Assembly (NCBI GenBank): GCA_035568175.1 | Contig: DATMON010000012.1 | Coordinates: 62,001-126,000, forward strand | From: AV40 sp035568175 | GTDB taxonomy: Bacteria > Verrucomicrobiota > Verrucomicrobiia > Chthoniobacterales > UBA10450 | Length of the DNA: 64,000 bases | Direction of reading: 5' to 3' | In this document: in pieces, positions 1-7,481 of the stretch | How positions within the stretch are numbered: position 1 is the stretch's first letter | How the letters are laid out: each line of letters starts with the position of its first letter | Made by a program: the position numbers and the translations under genes | The notes under the pieces: generated by a model | What the model saw: the letters and a program-made list of their open reading frames with translations, nothing else | Databases searched by the model: none | What the model was told of the DNA's origin: nothing

Positions 1-681
1 AACGTTTTGAATGCGATCGAGCAAGTCCACGTTGCGATCGGCGGCTGGTTGCCGAATATCAATGCCAACGGCGGCGGCGAGTGGCTTAGCAATCAATTCA
101 GTTCAAGTTTTGGCGATGTTTCAAAGGGCTGGTTGACGACAATGACCGGTAGCTGGCCGATTTGGGACAGCGGCATTGCTTGGGGCAAGATCCAAGAACA
201 GCGCGCGATATTGTCGCAGCAAGAGATCACTTATGATGACGATGTGCGTCAGGTGGAGTTGGAGATCCAACAATCGGCCTCGAATTTGGCGCAAAACCGG
301 GAGCTCATTCAGGCGACGGAGAAAAATCAGGAGACAGCTGAGGAAGCTGTGCGTCTGGCAAAAGCGCGATTGGATGCAGGCGCTGGCACGCAGCTCGACG
401 TCTTGAACGCTCAAGTGCAACTGACTACAGCTCAATCGACCTACTTGCAGGCGTTGTTTGGCTATGACTCCAGTCTCGCCGAGTTTGATCGAGTCACTGG
501 AACGCAGAGTTCGTACGCGGAACGGTTCGATGGCATTGCTCCGCGCGCCACGCGGTCCCGAACGTATTACACCGGCAGCGACGTTGACGCTCGAGGAAAG
601 CCGAAGCGCACTAATCCATTTGAGCCGGGGCCCGTAACAACGACAACAACAACAATCTCCGAGCGACCATCCTCGAAGTAG
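1..681 (+). CDS. TolC-family outer membrane efflux protein, C-terminal part
   Basis: The frame is already open at base 1, so the gene begins before the window and only its last 226 codons are seen. Long amphipathic helices rich in Gln, Glu and Ala (about residues 60-165) end in the R-L-D-A-G-A-G-T-Q-L-D-V-L-N-A-Q signature typical of the second repeat of TolC-like outer membrane factors. Such proteins form trimeric channels that carry drugs or exported proteins across the outer membrane with an inner-membrane pump. The last 55 residues are low complexity, with a threonine run made by ACA/ACG codons. The pump partner would lie upstream, outside the window. The TolC assignment is firm; the substrate cannot be judged. 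Confidence 0.85.
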   Translation, partial: NVLNAIEQVHVAIGGWLPNINANGGGEWLSNQFSSSFGDVSKGWLTTMTGSWPIWDSGIAWGKIQEQRAILSQQEITYDDDVRQVELEIQQSASNLAQNRELIQATEKNQETAEEAVRLAKARLDAGAGTQLDVLNAQVQLTTAQSTYLQALFGYDSSLAEFDRVTGTQSSYAERFDGIAPRATRSRTYYTGSDVDARGKPKRTNPFEPGPVTTTTTTISERPSSK

Positions 682-696
682 GAGGTCTGCGATTTT

Positions 697-1362
697 TTGG
701 TGACTGCGGAAGTTCCGATCGAATATTTTCCAGCCCTCCGCGATATCAGGTTTTGCCGTCACGCGTTCATTGAGCGAATTCCCGGCATCGACGTTTCGCA
801 CCATAAAGCGGAAGCATTGAAACGCCTTGACGCAGTCCATCGCAAAATCCGACGCGAAATTGGAATGGCAGAATGGCCTCTTCTCACTGCGCAGCAAATT
901 CACGGCGATAAAATCGCGATTGTCGATCGCTCAATTGATCACGAGACGGAATTCGCCGGTTGCGACGGTTTGATTACGAATCAGCGTCGCACCGCGCTTG
1001 GCATTCACGTTGCCGATTGTTGCGCCATTTACATTGTCGATCCAAAGACGCCGGCGATCGGCCTCGTTCATTCCGGCAAGAAAGGGACCGAGCTGGCGAT
1101 CGTTGCGAATGCGATTCAGCAGATGCGCGAACGTTTCGGGTCGAATCCAGCGGAGCTGATCGTCCAACTCAGTCCATGCATTCGTCCACCGCATTACGAA
1201 ATCGATTTCGCCGCGAAGATTATTGAGCAATGCCGCGCCGCTGGCGTGAAAAAGATTCACGACTCGGGCGTTTGCACCGCCTGTGACATCGACCGCTACT
1301 ATTCCTATCGCGCCGAAAAAGGAAAAACCGGTCGCATGCTCGCGCTTCTCGGACTTCTGTAG
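697..1362 (+). CDS. pgeF: Peptidoglycan editing factor / YfiH-type multicopper-oxidase-fold protein
   Basis: A 221-residue protein of the YfiH/PgeF (Cu-oxidase_4, 'laccase domain') family, whose members act in peptidoglycan precursor editing or as purine nucleoside phosphorylases. Visible metal and active-site residues are His69 (QQIHG), Cys108/Cys109 (HVADCC) and His125 (LVHSG), spaced as in the family. The usual H-A-G-W-R-G loop reads H-S-G-K-K-G here, so substrate handling may differ. An AGGAGG at 680-685 precedes two possible starts, TTG 697 and GTG 700. It lies 15 bp after the TolC-like gene and converges on lpxA. Confidence 0.85.
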   Translation: MVTAEVPIEYFPALRDIRFCRHAFIERIPGIDVSHHKAEALKRLDAVHRKIRREIGMAEWPLLTAQQIHGDKIAIVDRSIDHETEFAGCDGLITNQRRTALGIHVADCCAIYIVDPKTPAIGLVHSGKKGTELAIVANAIQQMRERFGSNPAELIVQLSPCIRPPHYEIDFAAKIIEQCRAAGVKKIHDSGVCTACDIDRYYSYRAEKGKTGRMLALLGLL

Positions 1363-1407
1363 GCGCGTCTCTCTGAGACGCGCCGTACACGCTTCGCAGA
1401 GCGAAGC
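1362..1407. terminator. Two consecutive perfect hairpins between convergent genes
   Basis: GGCGCGTCTC (1362-1371) and GAGACGCGCC (1375-1384) form a 10-bp stem with a 3-nt loop. GCTTCGC (1391-1397) and GCGAAGC (1401-1407) form a 7-bp stem with a 3-nt loop. They sit between the convergent ends of pgeF and lpxA. No T-run follows, so they may be a bidirectional terminator or a short palindromic repeat of the kind seen elsewhere in the window. Confidence 0.55.
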
Positions 1408-1409
1408 GG

Positions 1410-2207
1410 CTACAATTCCTCTTCGCTCCTGCGTCTGAGCGGGCAGATGCCGCGCTTTTTTGCGTGCGCGACGAAATCGAGAAATTCCTGGGCGGCCGCC
1501 CCGAATTTCATGGTCGCCGCCTTTTCGATCGCCTGGGCGATGTTCAATCCGCTCGTGTAAATCAGCTTGAACGCAGCTTTGATTTCGTCGCGATCTTTGG
1601 CGCTGAATCCTGCGCGGCGTAATCCAATCACGTTCAAGCCGAAAACGTAATTGTGTTCCGCGGCGATGACGAAAGGTGGAATGTCTTTGCTAAACGCGGA
1701 CGCGCCTTGCGTGATCGCCAGCCGCCCGACGTTGATGTTTTGATGAAAAACGCAACCGCCGCCAAGAAACGCGCCGTCACCGATGCGAACGTGCCCGCCG
1801 AGCAGGCAATTATTCGCGATGATCACGTTGTTTCCGATTTCGCAGTTGTGACCGACGTGCGCGCCGGCCATGAGAAAATTCTTGTCACCGATCTTGGTGG
1901 CGCTGCCGTCGGCGCTACCGCGGTGAATCGTGCAATGCTCGCGAATCACGTTGTCATTCCCGATCTCGACACGCGTTTTGCGTTCGGGAGAAAAGGAAAG
2001 ATCTTGTGGCGCAGTGCCGATAATCGCGCCGTGCCCGACAAAGTTTCCGGCTCCAATCGTAACGCCTGCATCAATCGCGACGTGTGACTCGATTGTCGAT
2101 CTTTTACCGATCACGACATTCGCGCCGATCACTGCGTACGGTCCGATCGCGACGTCAGCGCCAATCTTCGCCGTTTGATCGATAATCGCCGCTTTGTGAA
2201 TCTTCAC
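1410..2207 (-). CDS. lpxA: Acyl-ACP--UDP-N-acetylglucosamine O-acyltransferase
   Basis: First enzyme of lipid A synthesis: transfers a hydroxyacyl chain from acyl carrier protein to the 3-OH of UDP-GlcNAc in the cytoplasm. The 265 residues match the family length (E. coli 262). A left-handed beta helix of hexapeptide repeats fills residues 1-185. The segment G-A-H-V-G-H-N-C holds His117 and His120, the latter matching the catalytic His of E. coli LpxA. I-G-T-x-P-Q-D-L is also present. The start codon overlaps the end of radC by four bases (ATGA), suggesting translational coupling. lpxK of the same pathway lies 38 kb away. Confidence 0.95.
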   Translation of the reverse strand: MKIHKAAIIDQTAKIGADVAIGPYAVIGANVVIGKRSTIESHVAIDAGVTIGAGNFVGHGAIIGTAPQDLSFSPERKTRVEIGNDNVIREHCTIHRGSADGSATKIGDKNFLMAGAHVGHNCEIGNNVIIANNCLLGGHVRIGDGAFLGGGCVFHQNINVGRLAITQGASAFSKDIPPFVIAAEHNYVFGLNVIGLRRAGFSAKDRDEIKAAFKLIYTSGLNIAQAIEKAATMKFGAAAQEFLDFVAHAKKRGICPLRRRSEEEL

Positions 2208-2899
2208 AGCACGCCTGCTTCTTTGAAACTGAAATAACCCTGGCCGTCATTTGATTGCGCTCCGATGATGATGTGATCGAGCAGTTTGATTTGCATCAGC
2301 TCAGCCGCCTCGGCCAGACGCCGCGTTAAACTGTGATCGGCCTGACTTGGCGAAGGATCGCCGGAGGGATGATTATGCACGACGATCACGGCATACGCCG
2401 AAGCGATGACCGCCGGCCGAAAGACATCGCGCGGATGGGCTATACTCTCATTCACAGTCCCGGTAGAGACATCCTCGGTTCGGATCAAATGGTAACGCGT
2501 ATCGAGGAGCACGACGCGCATCGCTTCTTTGCGCAGCATCCGCATTTCGCCGCCCACAAGGTCATTAACGAGCTCGGGCGAATCGATTTTTTGATTGGCC
2601 AACACTTCACGCGCCAGACGATTCCCGAGATCAAAAGCCGCCGCCAATTGCACCGCTTTTGTGAAACCGACGCCCCGGATTTTTTTGAGTTCATCCACCG
2701 TGCATCGGCTCAATCCGCGGAGCGAGCCATATTGTTTCAAGAGATCGCGTCCAACTTCGACCGCATTCTTTCCGGTAATGCCCGTCCGCAACAAGATTGC
2801 GATCAGTTCCGGGTCGGTTAGAGCCGACGCACCATGAGCGGCGAGTTTTTCGCGCGGCCGCTCTTCCTGCGGCATCTCGCGAATCTTGACCTGCGACAT
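2204..2899 (-). CDS. radC: RadC/JAB-domain (DUF2466) protein
   Basis: A 231-residue RadC-family protein with an N-terminal helix-hairpin-helix-like part (about 25-90) and a C-terminal JAMM metallohydrolase-like domain. The JAMM motif H-N-H-P-S-G-D-P-S-P-S-Q-A-D gives His175, His177 and Asp188 as zinc ligands. The old link to DNA repair in E. coli is disputed, so the cellular role remains open. It sits between a polyprenyl synthase and lpxA, with 2-bp spacing to the former and a 4-bp overlap with the latter, so all are probably co-transcribed. Confidence 0.92.
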   Translation of the reverse strand: MSQVKIREMPQEERPREKLAAHGASALTDPELIAILLRTGITGKNAVEVGRDLLKQYGSLRGLSRCTVDELKKIRGVGFTKAVQLAAAFDLGNRLAREVLANQKIDSPELVNDLVGGEMRMLRKEAMRVVLLDTRYHLIRTEDVSTGTVNESIAHPRDVFRPAVIASAYAVIVVHNHPSGDPSPSQADHSLTRRLAEAAELMQIKLLDHIIIGAQSNDGQGYFSFKEAGVL

Positions 2900-2901
2900 C
2901 G

Positions 2902-3981
2902 CTACGCGCGCAACTGCTCCAGCATTTCGCGCAGCGCATCGCCCAATCCGAGAAGACCGTCGGTATAGGCATTCGGACGAAGCGCTTTCATTCCGGCCTG
3001 GGCGCTGCGAATGAGATCGTTTGCAGTCGCAATCGATTCGCTCAAGGGGCCGTTACCCGCGCCGTTTTTCAGTAGCTGGCTGACTTCGTCGCATTTTCCT
3101 TCCAGGATAAGACTGGCAGAACGTTCGCGTTCAAATTCGGAGGCGGACCGCAAAAAAATGAGAACAGGCAACGTAAATTTACCCTTGCGCAGATCGGTGC
3201 CGAGCGTCTTCCCCGTCGTCCCTTCATTTCCGGCAATGTCGAGGCAGTCGTCGTAGATTTGGTAGGCGGTGCCGATCCGCATCCCGAAAGTTTTCAAGAT
3301 TTCAGTCGATCGCGCGTCTGCTTCGCTGATTATCGCTCCCAATTCCGCGGCCGCCGCGAAGAGCGAGCCGGTTTTCATTTCCACGATTCGCACGTAATCC
3401 TCGACCTCCAGTTTCAAATCGAAGCGGCGTTGCGTTTGGATCATTTCGCCCGAGCAAATCTCGCTGGCCGTTCGCGCAATAGCGCGGCTGATATCGGCGT
3501 TTTCAAAATTGGTCGATAACATGAGCGCATGCGCGAATAGGCAATCGCCCAATAAAACGCTGAGCGAATTTCCCCAGCGCGCGTTCACCGTCGGCTGGGC
3601 GCGGCGTCGCTCGGCTTCGTCCATGATGTCGTCGTGCACCAGCGTCGCGACGTGAATCAATTCAACAATCACGGCCAGATCGACGTGCCCGGTGTTGATT
3701 TGGCCGGTCGCGCCGCCGGCCAGAAGCGCCACCAGCGGTCGCAGACGTTTTCCGTGTCCACCGATGGCGTAGCTGACGTAACCCTCGATCGCCGGATCAA
3801 AAGCGGTCGCTTGTTTGATGATTCGTTCGACGACCTGATCGAGCTGCGGTTGAACTAACTGCGTGACTCGCGCCAATGGCGTAAGAGAAGAAGCACTCCC
3901 CTTAACCCCAGTCCGGCCCGGACCTGAGCGTGCAGAAATTTCCACCGACGCAGAATAGAGGGGCAGTTTATCGGTTGTCAA
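2902..3981 (-). CDS. Trans-polyprenyl diphosphate synthase (IspB/octaprenyl type)
   Basis: All-helical prenyltransferase that extends FPP with isopentenyl diphosphate, most likely for the menaquinone side chain. The first Asp-rich motif D-D-I-M-D is at residues 117-121 (after L-V-H), with R-R-R five residues on. The second, D-D-C-L-D, is at 244-248. The G-G-H-G-K-R-L-R-P substrate loop is near 74-82. The first 35 residues are Ser/Gly-rich and resemble no family member, so the real start could be an internal codon near residue 30-40. Product length cannot be read safely. Quinone supply would fit the succinate dehydrogenase encoded nearby. Confidence 0.88.
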   Translation of the reverse strand: MTTDKLPLYSASVEISARSGPGRTGVKGSASSLTPLARVTQLVQPQLDQVVERIIKQATAFDPAIEGYVSYAIGGHGKRLRPLVALLAGGATGQINTGHVDLAVIVELIHVATLVHDDIMDEAERRRAQPTVNARWGNSLSVLLGDCLFAHALMLSTNFENADISRAIARTASEICSGEMIQTQRRFDLKLEVEDYVRIVEMKTGSLFAAAAELGAIISEADARSTEILKTFGMRIGTAYQIYDDCLDIAGNEGTTGKTLGTDLRKGKFTLPVLIFLRSASEFERERSASLILEGKCDEVSQLLKNGAGNGPLSESIATANDLIRSAQAGMKALRPNAYTDGLLGLGDALREMLEQLRA

Positions 3982-4026
3982 AGCAACACGAGCGCTCCGA
4001 GGAGAATATTTCTATCGTGCCTGCTT

Positions 4027-4704
4027 TCAGCGGCGTTGAAGCCAGCCGGCACCGCCGTATTTCTGCTCGGCAATTTCGTGGGCACGCGCAATCAAACGTT
4101 CATCCAGCGTCTTGTGGTAACAGTTGGAGCAAAGTTCACTCGCGAATTGATCCGCGAATTTGTTGGTAAGATCGACGCCTTGGACGCTGCCTTGCTGCAG
4201 AAGTCCGCGTCGTGTCCGGCGTTGAGCAGCGCCGGCGATTTTTCGACCATTAGACAAAACATCAGCGCGGACCGGGTTGGCAAAGCAGTTGTTGGTAGGG
4301 ACAGCGCGCTGCGCGGCGTCCGTACCCTCCGCCAATTGAGCACTCTGCCCATTCATGACCAATGCAGCCCGAAGCGCGCGATGGATTTTTTCATAGATCG
4401 ACATCGGCGATTCAGAAAACGCCGACGCGGCTTTCGGAATTACGATCGAGTAAGTCAGGTCATCGCCGTGAAAGACAATTCCGCCTCCAGTCCAGCGGCG
4501 AACGAGATCGCGCTCTGTCGAATAAGTCGCGACTTCGCTAAACTTTCCAAAATATCCGAACGAAAGGGCCGGATGATCCCATTTATAGAACCGAATCGTC
4601 GGTTCAGTCGCATTTTCCAAAAGCGCCTCGTCGATTGCCATGTTCAGCGCCGCGCTTCGCGATGGTTCGTCGTGATAAACGTCGAGTGACCCAAAGACCG
4701 ACAT
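4027..4704 (-). CDS. Lipoate--protein ligase A family protein
   Basis: A 225-residue biotin/lipoate ligase-fold protein. R-R-W-T-G-G-G-I-V-F-H-G-D-D-L-T-Y-S (about 67-84) is the lipoate-binding loop of LplA-type enzymes, and S-N-G-R-K-I-A-G-A-A-Q-R-R (about 150-163) supplies the lysine that contacts the lipoyl-adenylate carbonyl. It lacks the C-terminal adenylating domain of E. coli LplA, as do octanoyl/lipoyl transferases such as LipM or LipL, so it may use octanoyl-ACP instead. pyrF ends 1 bp before its start in the same direction. Fold certain, exact reaction uncertain. Confidence 0.82.
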   Translation of the reverse strand: MSVFGSLDVYHDEPSRSAALNMAIDEALLENATEPTIRFYKWDHPALSFGYFGKFSEVATYSTERDLVRRWTGGGIVFHGDDLTYSIVIPKAASAFSESPMSIYEKIHRALRAALVMNGQSAQLAEGTDAAQRAVPTNNCFANPVRADVLSNGRKIAGAAQRRTRRGLLQQGSVQGVDLTNKFADQFASELCSNCYHKTLDERLIARAHEIAEQKYGGAGWLQRR

Positions 4705-4705
4705 C

Positions 4706-5398
4706 TCAGTAATTGAGTTCGCTCAAAATCTTGGCGACTGCCTCTCGCGGATTCTTGTGGGCGGTAATCGGCCGGCCAATCACCAAATAATCTGCGCCGG
4801 CTTCCAGGGCCTCGCGCGGCGTCATGAATCGCTTTTGATCGCCGGGCTCCGACTCACTTGGCCGAATGCCGGGAACAACGATTTTGATTTTGTCGCCAAA
4901 TTCGCTCCTCAAAAATCGTGCTTCGAAAGGGCTGGCAACCAAACCGTTGATTCCAGCCGCGACACCGAGATTGCCCAGTCTTAAGACATGTCGGTCGAGT
5001 TGCTCTTCGATTCCGATCTCATCGAGAGTGTGCTGCGTCGAACTGGTCAAGACGGTCACGCCCAAGATCGAGGTCTCCTTTTTTCCTGCCGCCACCGCAG
5101 CGCGAATCATTTCGCTGCCACCGCTCAGGTGAATTGTCAGCATTTGCACACCGAGTTCTGCTGCCGATTCGACCGCGCGAGCGACGGTGTTTGGAATGTC
5201 GAGCAGTTTGAGATCGAGAAAAACTTTTGTGCCGGTCGCGTGGATCGCGCGCACAATTTCGGGACCTTCGGCGGTATAGAGCTGCAGTCCGATTTTGAAA
5301 AACGAAATCTGCTGGCGCAATTGCTCGACGAGAGCAAGCGCTTGCGCTTTCGTGGCTACATCAAGCGCGACGATTATCTTGTCAGCTGCCTTTGTCAT
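4706..5398 (-). CDS. pyrF: Orotidine 5'-phosphate decarboxylase
   Basis: Converts OMP to UMP, last step of de novo pyrimidine synthesis. The TIM-barrel signature D-L-K-L-L-D-I-P-N-T (DxKxxD catalytic tetrad) is clear, as are I-V-A-L-D near the start and V-P-G-I-R-P and V-I-G-R-P-I-T at the phosphate end. I chose ATG 5398 (M-T-K-A-A-D-K-I-I-V-A-L-D), which matches family N-termini; the frame runs upstream to 5476 but would then overlap the divergent ispE. pyrE lies 5 kb away in another unit. Confidence 0.94.
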   Translation of the reverse strand: MTKAADKIIVALDVATKAQALALVEQLRQQISFFKIGLQLYTAEGPEIVRAIHATGTKVFLDLKLLDIPNTVARAVESAAELGVQMLTIHLSGGSEMIRAAVAAGKKETSILGVTVLTSSTQHTLDEIGIEEQLDRHVLRLGNLGVAAGINGLVASPFEARFLRSEFGDKIKIVVPGIRPSESEPGDQKRFMTPREALEAGADYLVIGRPITAHKNPREAVAKILSELNY

Positions 5399-5447
5399 CT
5401 CGGTGGGACTGGCATTTCGCTCGGAATGACCGACTAAATTGCAAACG

Positions 5448-6275
5448 ATGCAAGTTCTCGCTCCGGCAAAGATCAATCTCTCCCTGAAGATTCTCAGGCG
5501 CCGTGCGGATGGCTTTCACGAAATCGAGACACTGATCTCGCCGATTTCGCTGGCTGACAAGATCGACATCGAGCCGCAATCGCGATGGATTGATTTCAGT
5601 TGCGACGATCCAACGCTGCCAGGCGGCGACGAAAATTTAGCCGTGCGCGCTGCGAAGGCTTTTTTTGAGAAAACGAAGATCAGCGGCGGCGTCGGAATCA
5701 AACTTCATAAAAAAATCCCTCACGGCGCCGGACTCGGCGGCGGCAGTAGCGACGCGGCTGCGACGTTGCGCGCGCTCAATCAACTTTTCGAAACGAAATT
5801 GTCGCGCGAAGAATTGGCGAAGATTGGATCGACCATCGGTTCCGACGTTGCTTTTTTTCTCTTTGACTCGGCGGCTGTTTGCAAAGGGCGTGGCGAAATC
5901 ATCAGTCCAGCAAAACTGAAAAAGAAATTCTCGATCTTGCTGTTGAAACCCGGCTTTTCTGTTTCGAGCGCGTGGGCTTACTCGCGTTGGCAGGATTCAA
6001 AGGAGATTCCGGGAATTTCGTACCAGCCGCAGAATTTCGACGGTCAACGGTTTGTAAACGATCTGGAGCGGCCGGTGTTCGAGAAATTTGTTTTTCTCGC
6101 GCAGTTGAAAGCGTGGCTGTTGAAACAAGCGGAGGTTGGAGCCGCTTTAATGTCAGGATCCGGTTCGACTGTTTTCGCAGTGCTTCGCGAAAATCCAGAT
6201 GTCGATCTTGTCGTTCAGCGCGCGCGGGAAGAGCTCGATCGCGAAATTTGGACGTGTGCGTGCGAGACGATCTGA
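5448..6275 (+). CDS. ispE: 4-diphosphocytidyl-2-C-methyl-D-erythritol kinase
   Basis: GHMP kinase of the MEP isoprenoid pathway. The N-terminus reads M-Q-V-L-A-P-A-K-I-N-L-S-L, the usual IspE start, so ATG 5448 is preferred to TTG 5439. The ATP-binding glycine loop P-H-G-A-G-L-G-G-G-S-S-D-A-A-A and the C-terminal M-S-G-S-G-S-T-V-F motif are present. It is divergent from pyrF across about 50 bp and abuts the convergent sdhB with no spacer: TGA at 6273-6275 is followed directly by the sdhB stop. It indicates the non-mevalonate route, feeding the polyprenyl synthase nearby. Confidence 0.95.
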   Translation: MQVLAPAKINLSLKILRRRADGFHEIETLISPISLADKIDIEPQSRWIDFSCDDPTLPGGDENLAVRAAKAFFEKTKISGGVGIKLHKKIPHGAGLGGGSSDAAATLRALNQLFETKLSREELAKIGSTIGSDVAFFLFDSAAVCKGRGEIISPAKLKKKFSILLLKPGFSVSSAWAYSRWQDSKEIPGISYQPQNFDGQRFVNDLERPVFEKFVFLAQLKAWLLKQAEVGAALMSGSGSTVFAVLRENPDVDLVVQRAREELDREIWTCACETI

Positions 6276-7031
6276 TTATTCGCCGGCGCTGCGACGCAAA
6301 GTTGCTTTCGAATATTCGCGATTCAGTTTCGCAATGAAGGTCGCGCTGATTTCCGCCGGGCAAACTGCTTCGCATTCATAAGTGTTGGTGCAATTGCCAA
6401 AACCCTCTGCGTCCATCGCTTGAACCATGCTCACGACGCGCCTGGTTCGTTCCGGTTCACCCTGAGGCAAAAGCGCGAGGTGGGAAACTTTCGCGGCGGT
6501 GAACAACATTGCCGAGGCATTCGGGCAGGCCGCCGCGCACGCGCCACATCCAATGCACGCAGCTGCTTCCATCGAAAGATCGGCATCGTGCTTTGGAACT
6601 GGAACCGAATTGGCTTCCGGGGCCGAACCGGCGCGCGCGGAAATGAAGCCGCCAGCCTGGACGATGCGATCGAGCGCGCTGCGGTCGATGACCAAATCTT
6701 TGATCACCGGGAAACTTTTCACCCTGAACGGCTCGACCACGATGGTCGCGCCATCCCGAAATTTTCGCATGTAAAGCTCACAGGCCGCACCCGGGTGATC
6801 TGGTCCGTGGGCTTCTCCATTCACTGTCAGCGAACAGGTCCCGCAAATTCCTTCGCGACAATCGGAATCGAATGCAATCGGCTCTTCACCGCGCAGAAGG
6901 AGGCGTTCGTTCACGATGTCGAGCATTTCGAGCAGCGAAGCCTCTGCGGGAATGTCGGGCGCGTCGTAATCGACAAGCTTGCCGCTCGCCTTCGCGTTCG
7001 GCTGACGCCAAACTCGCAGCCGGAAGTTCAT
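6276..7031 (-). CDS. sdhB: Succinate dehydrogenase/fumarate reductase iron-sulfur subunit
   Basis: About 251 residues. The N-terminal ferredoxin domain has the 2Fe-2S pattern D-C-R-E-G-I-C-G-T-C-S. The C-terminal domain has C-I-G-C-G-A-C-A-A-A-C-P and C-T-N-T-Y-E-C-E-A-V-C-P for the 4Fe-4S and 3Fe-4S clusters. ATG 7031 (M-N-F-R-L-R-V-W) fits the family; the frame runs open to 7181 but that part is repeat-derived. Its start codon lies inside a heptamer tract (7025-7052), a consequence of the 450-bp insertion separating it from sdhA. It passes electrons from the SdhA flavin to the SdhC haem and quinone. Confidence 0.95.
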   Translation of the reverse strand: MNFRLRVWRQPNAKASGKLVDYDAPDIPAEASLLEMLDIVNERLLLRGEEPIAFDSDCREGICGTCSLTVNGEAHGPDHPGAACELYMRKFRDGATIVVEPFRVKSFPVIKDLVIDRSALDRIVQAGGFISARAGSAPEANSVPVPKHDADLSMEAAACIGCGACAAACPNASAMLFTAAKVSHLALLPQGEPERTRRVVSMVQAMDAEGFGNCTNTYECEAVCPAEISATFIAKLNREYSKATLRRSAGE

Positions 7032-7052
7032 GGTTGATAGTTGATGGTTGAT
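7025..7052. repeat. Heptamer tract at the sdhB start
   Basis: Four 7-bp units of the form (A/G)GTTGAT; on the - strand ATCAACC, ATCAACT, ATCAACC, ATGAACT. The last unit contains the sdhB start codon. Together with the oppositely oriented tract at 7454-7481 it brackets the four-helix-bundle gene. Confidence 0.8.
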
Positions 7053-7065
7053 AGATGCACAAAGG

Positions 7066-7419
7066 CTATTTCCCTGATAGAGATTTGCGCAGTCCGCTGA
7101 GCATCCGGCCGACTTCTTCGGCCGAAGAATACAGGGCCGCAAAAGCCTCCTCTGCCAAAAACCCCTGTCGGCGCCCAACAAACGCTTGCGAGATCACTTC
7201 GAAGACAGAACCCGTAGCGATTTCCACAAATCGCCTAAAATCGCTCTGCGACATTCGCGAAGTTCCCTCCGCAATATTCGACGATATTGAAACAGCAGCG
7301 CGTCGCATTTGGTTTGTAAGCCCGAATCTTTCGTCCGCTGGGAAATTTCGTGTGTGATCGTAAACCAGATCAGCGAAATCAATCGCCTTTTGCCAAACAT
7401 CTAATTTTTCAAAGTTAAA
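7066..7419 (-). CDS. Four-helix-bundle protein, S23/23S rRNA intervening-sequence family
   Basis: About 117 residues from ATG 7419 (M-F-N-F-E-K-L-D-V-W-Q-K-A-I). The F-x-x-L-x-V-W-Q-K-A start, the central R-R-A-A-V-S-I-S-S-N-I-A-E-G segment and E-V-G-R-M-L-S-G-L near the end are hallmarks of the family first found in 23S rRNA intervening sequences; members form pentameric four-helix bundles. Here it lies between sdhA and sdhB, not in an rRNA gene. Heptamer tracts of opposite polarity flank it, and the whole 450-bp block fits exactly between the sdhA stop and the sdhB start. Its function is unknown; the setting suggests a mobile unit. Confidence 0.88.
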   Translation of the reverse strand, partial: FNFEKLDVWQKAIDFADLVYDHTRNFPADERFGLTNQMRRAAVSISSNIAEGTSRMSQSDFRRFVEIATGSVFEVISQAFVGRRQGFLAEEAFAALYSSAEEVGRMLSGLRKSLSGK

Positions 7420-7453
7420 CATAGGGGGTTTTGTTTTGCTCTGTTTTGTTTCT

Positions 7454-7481
7454 ATCAACAATCAACTCTCAACTAACAACT
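7454..7481. repeat. Heptamer tract at the sdhA 3' end
   Basis: Four units ATCAACA, ATCAACT, CTCAACT, AACAACT end one base before the sdhA stop codon. They are inverted relative to the tract at 7025-7052, giving the inserted block imperfect terminal inverted repeats. Confidence 0.8.

Noticed and set aside
4036..4689. 217-codon frame on the + strand opposite the lipoate ligase gene
   Set aside because: Antisense shadow of a well-supported gene; composition is Arg-rich and shows no family motifs.
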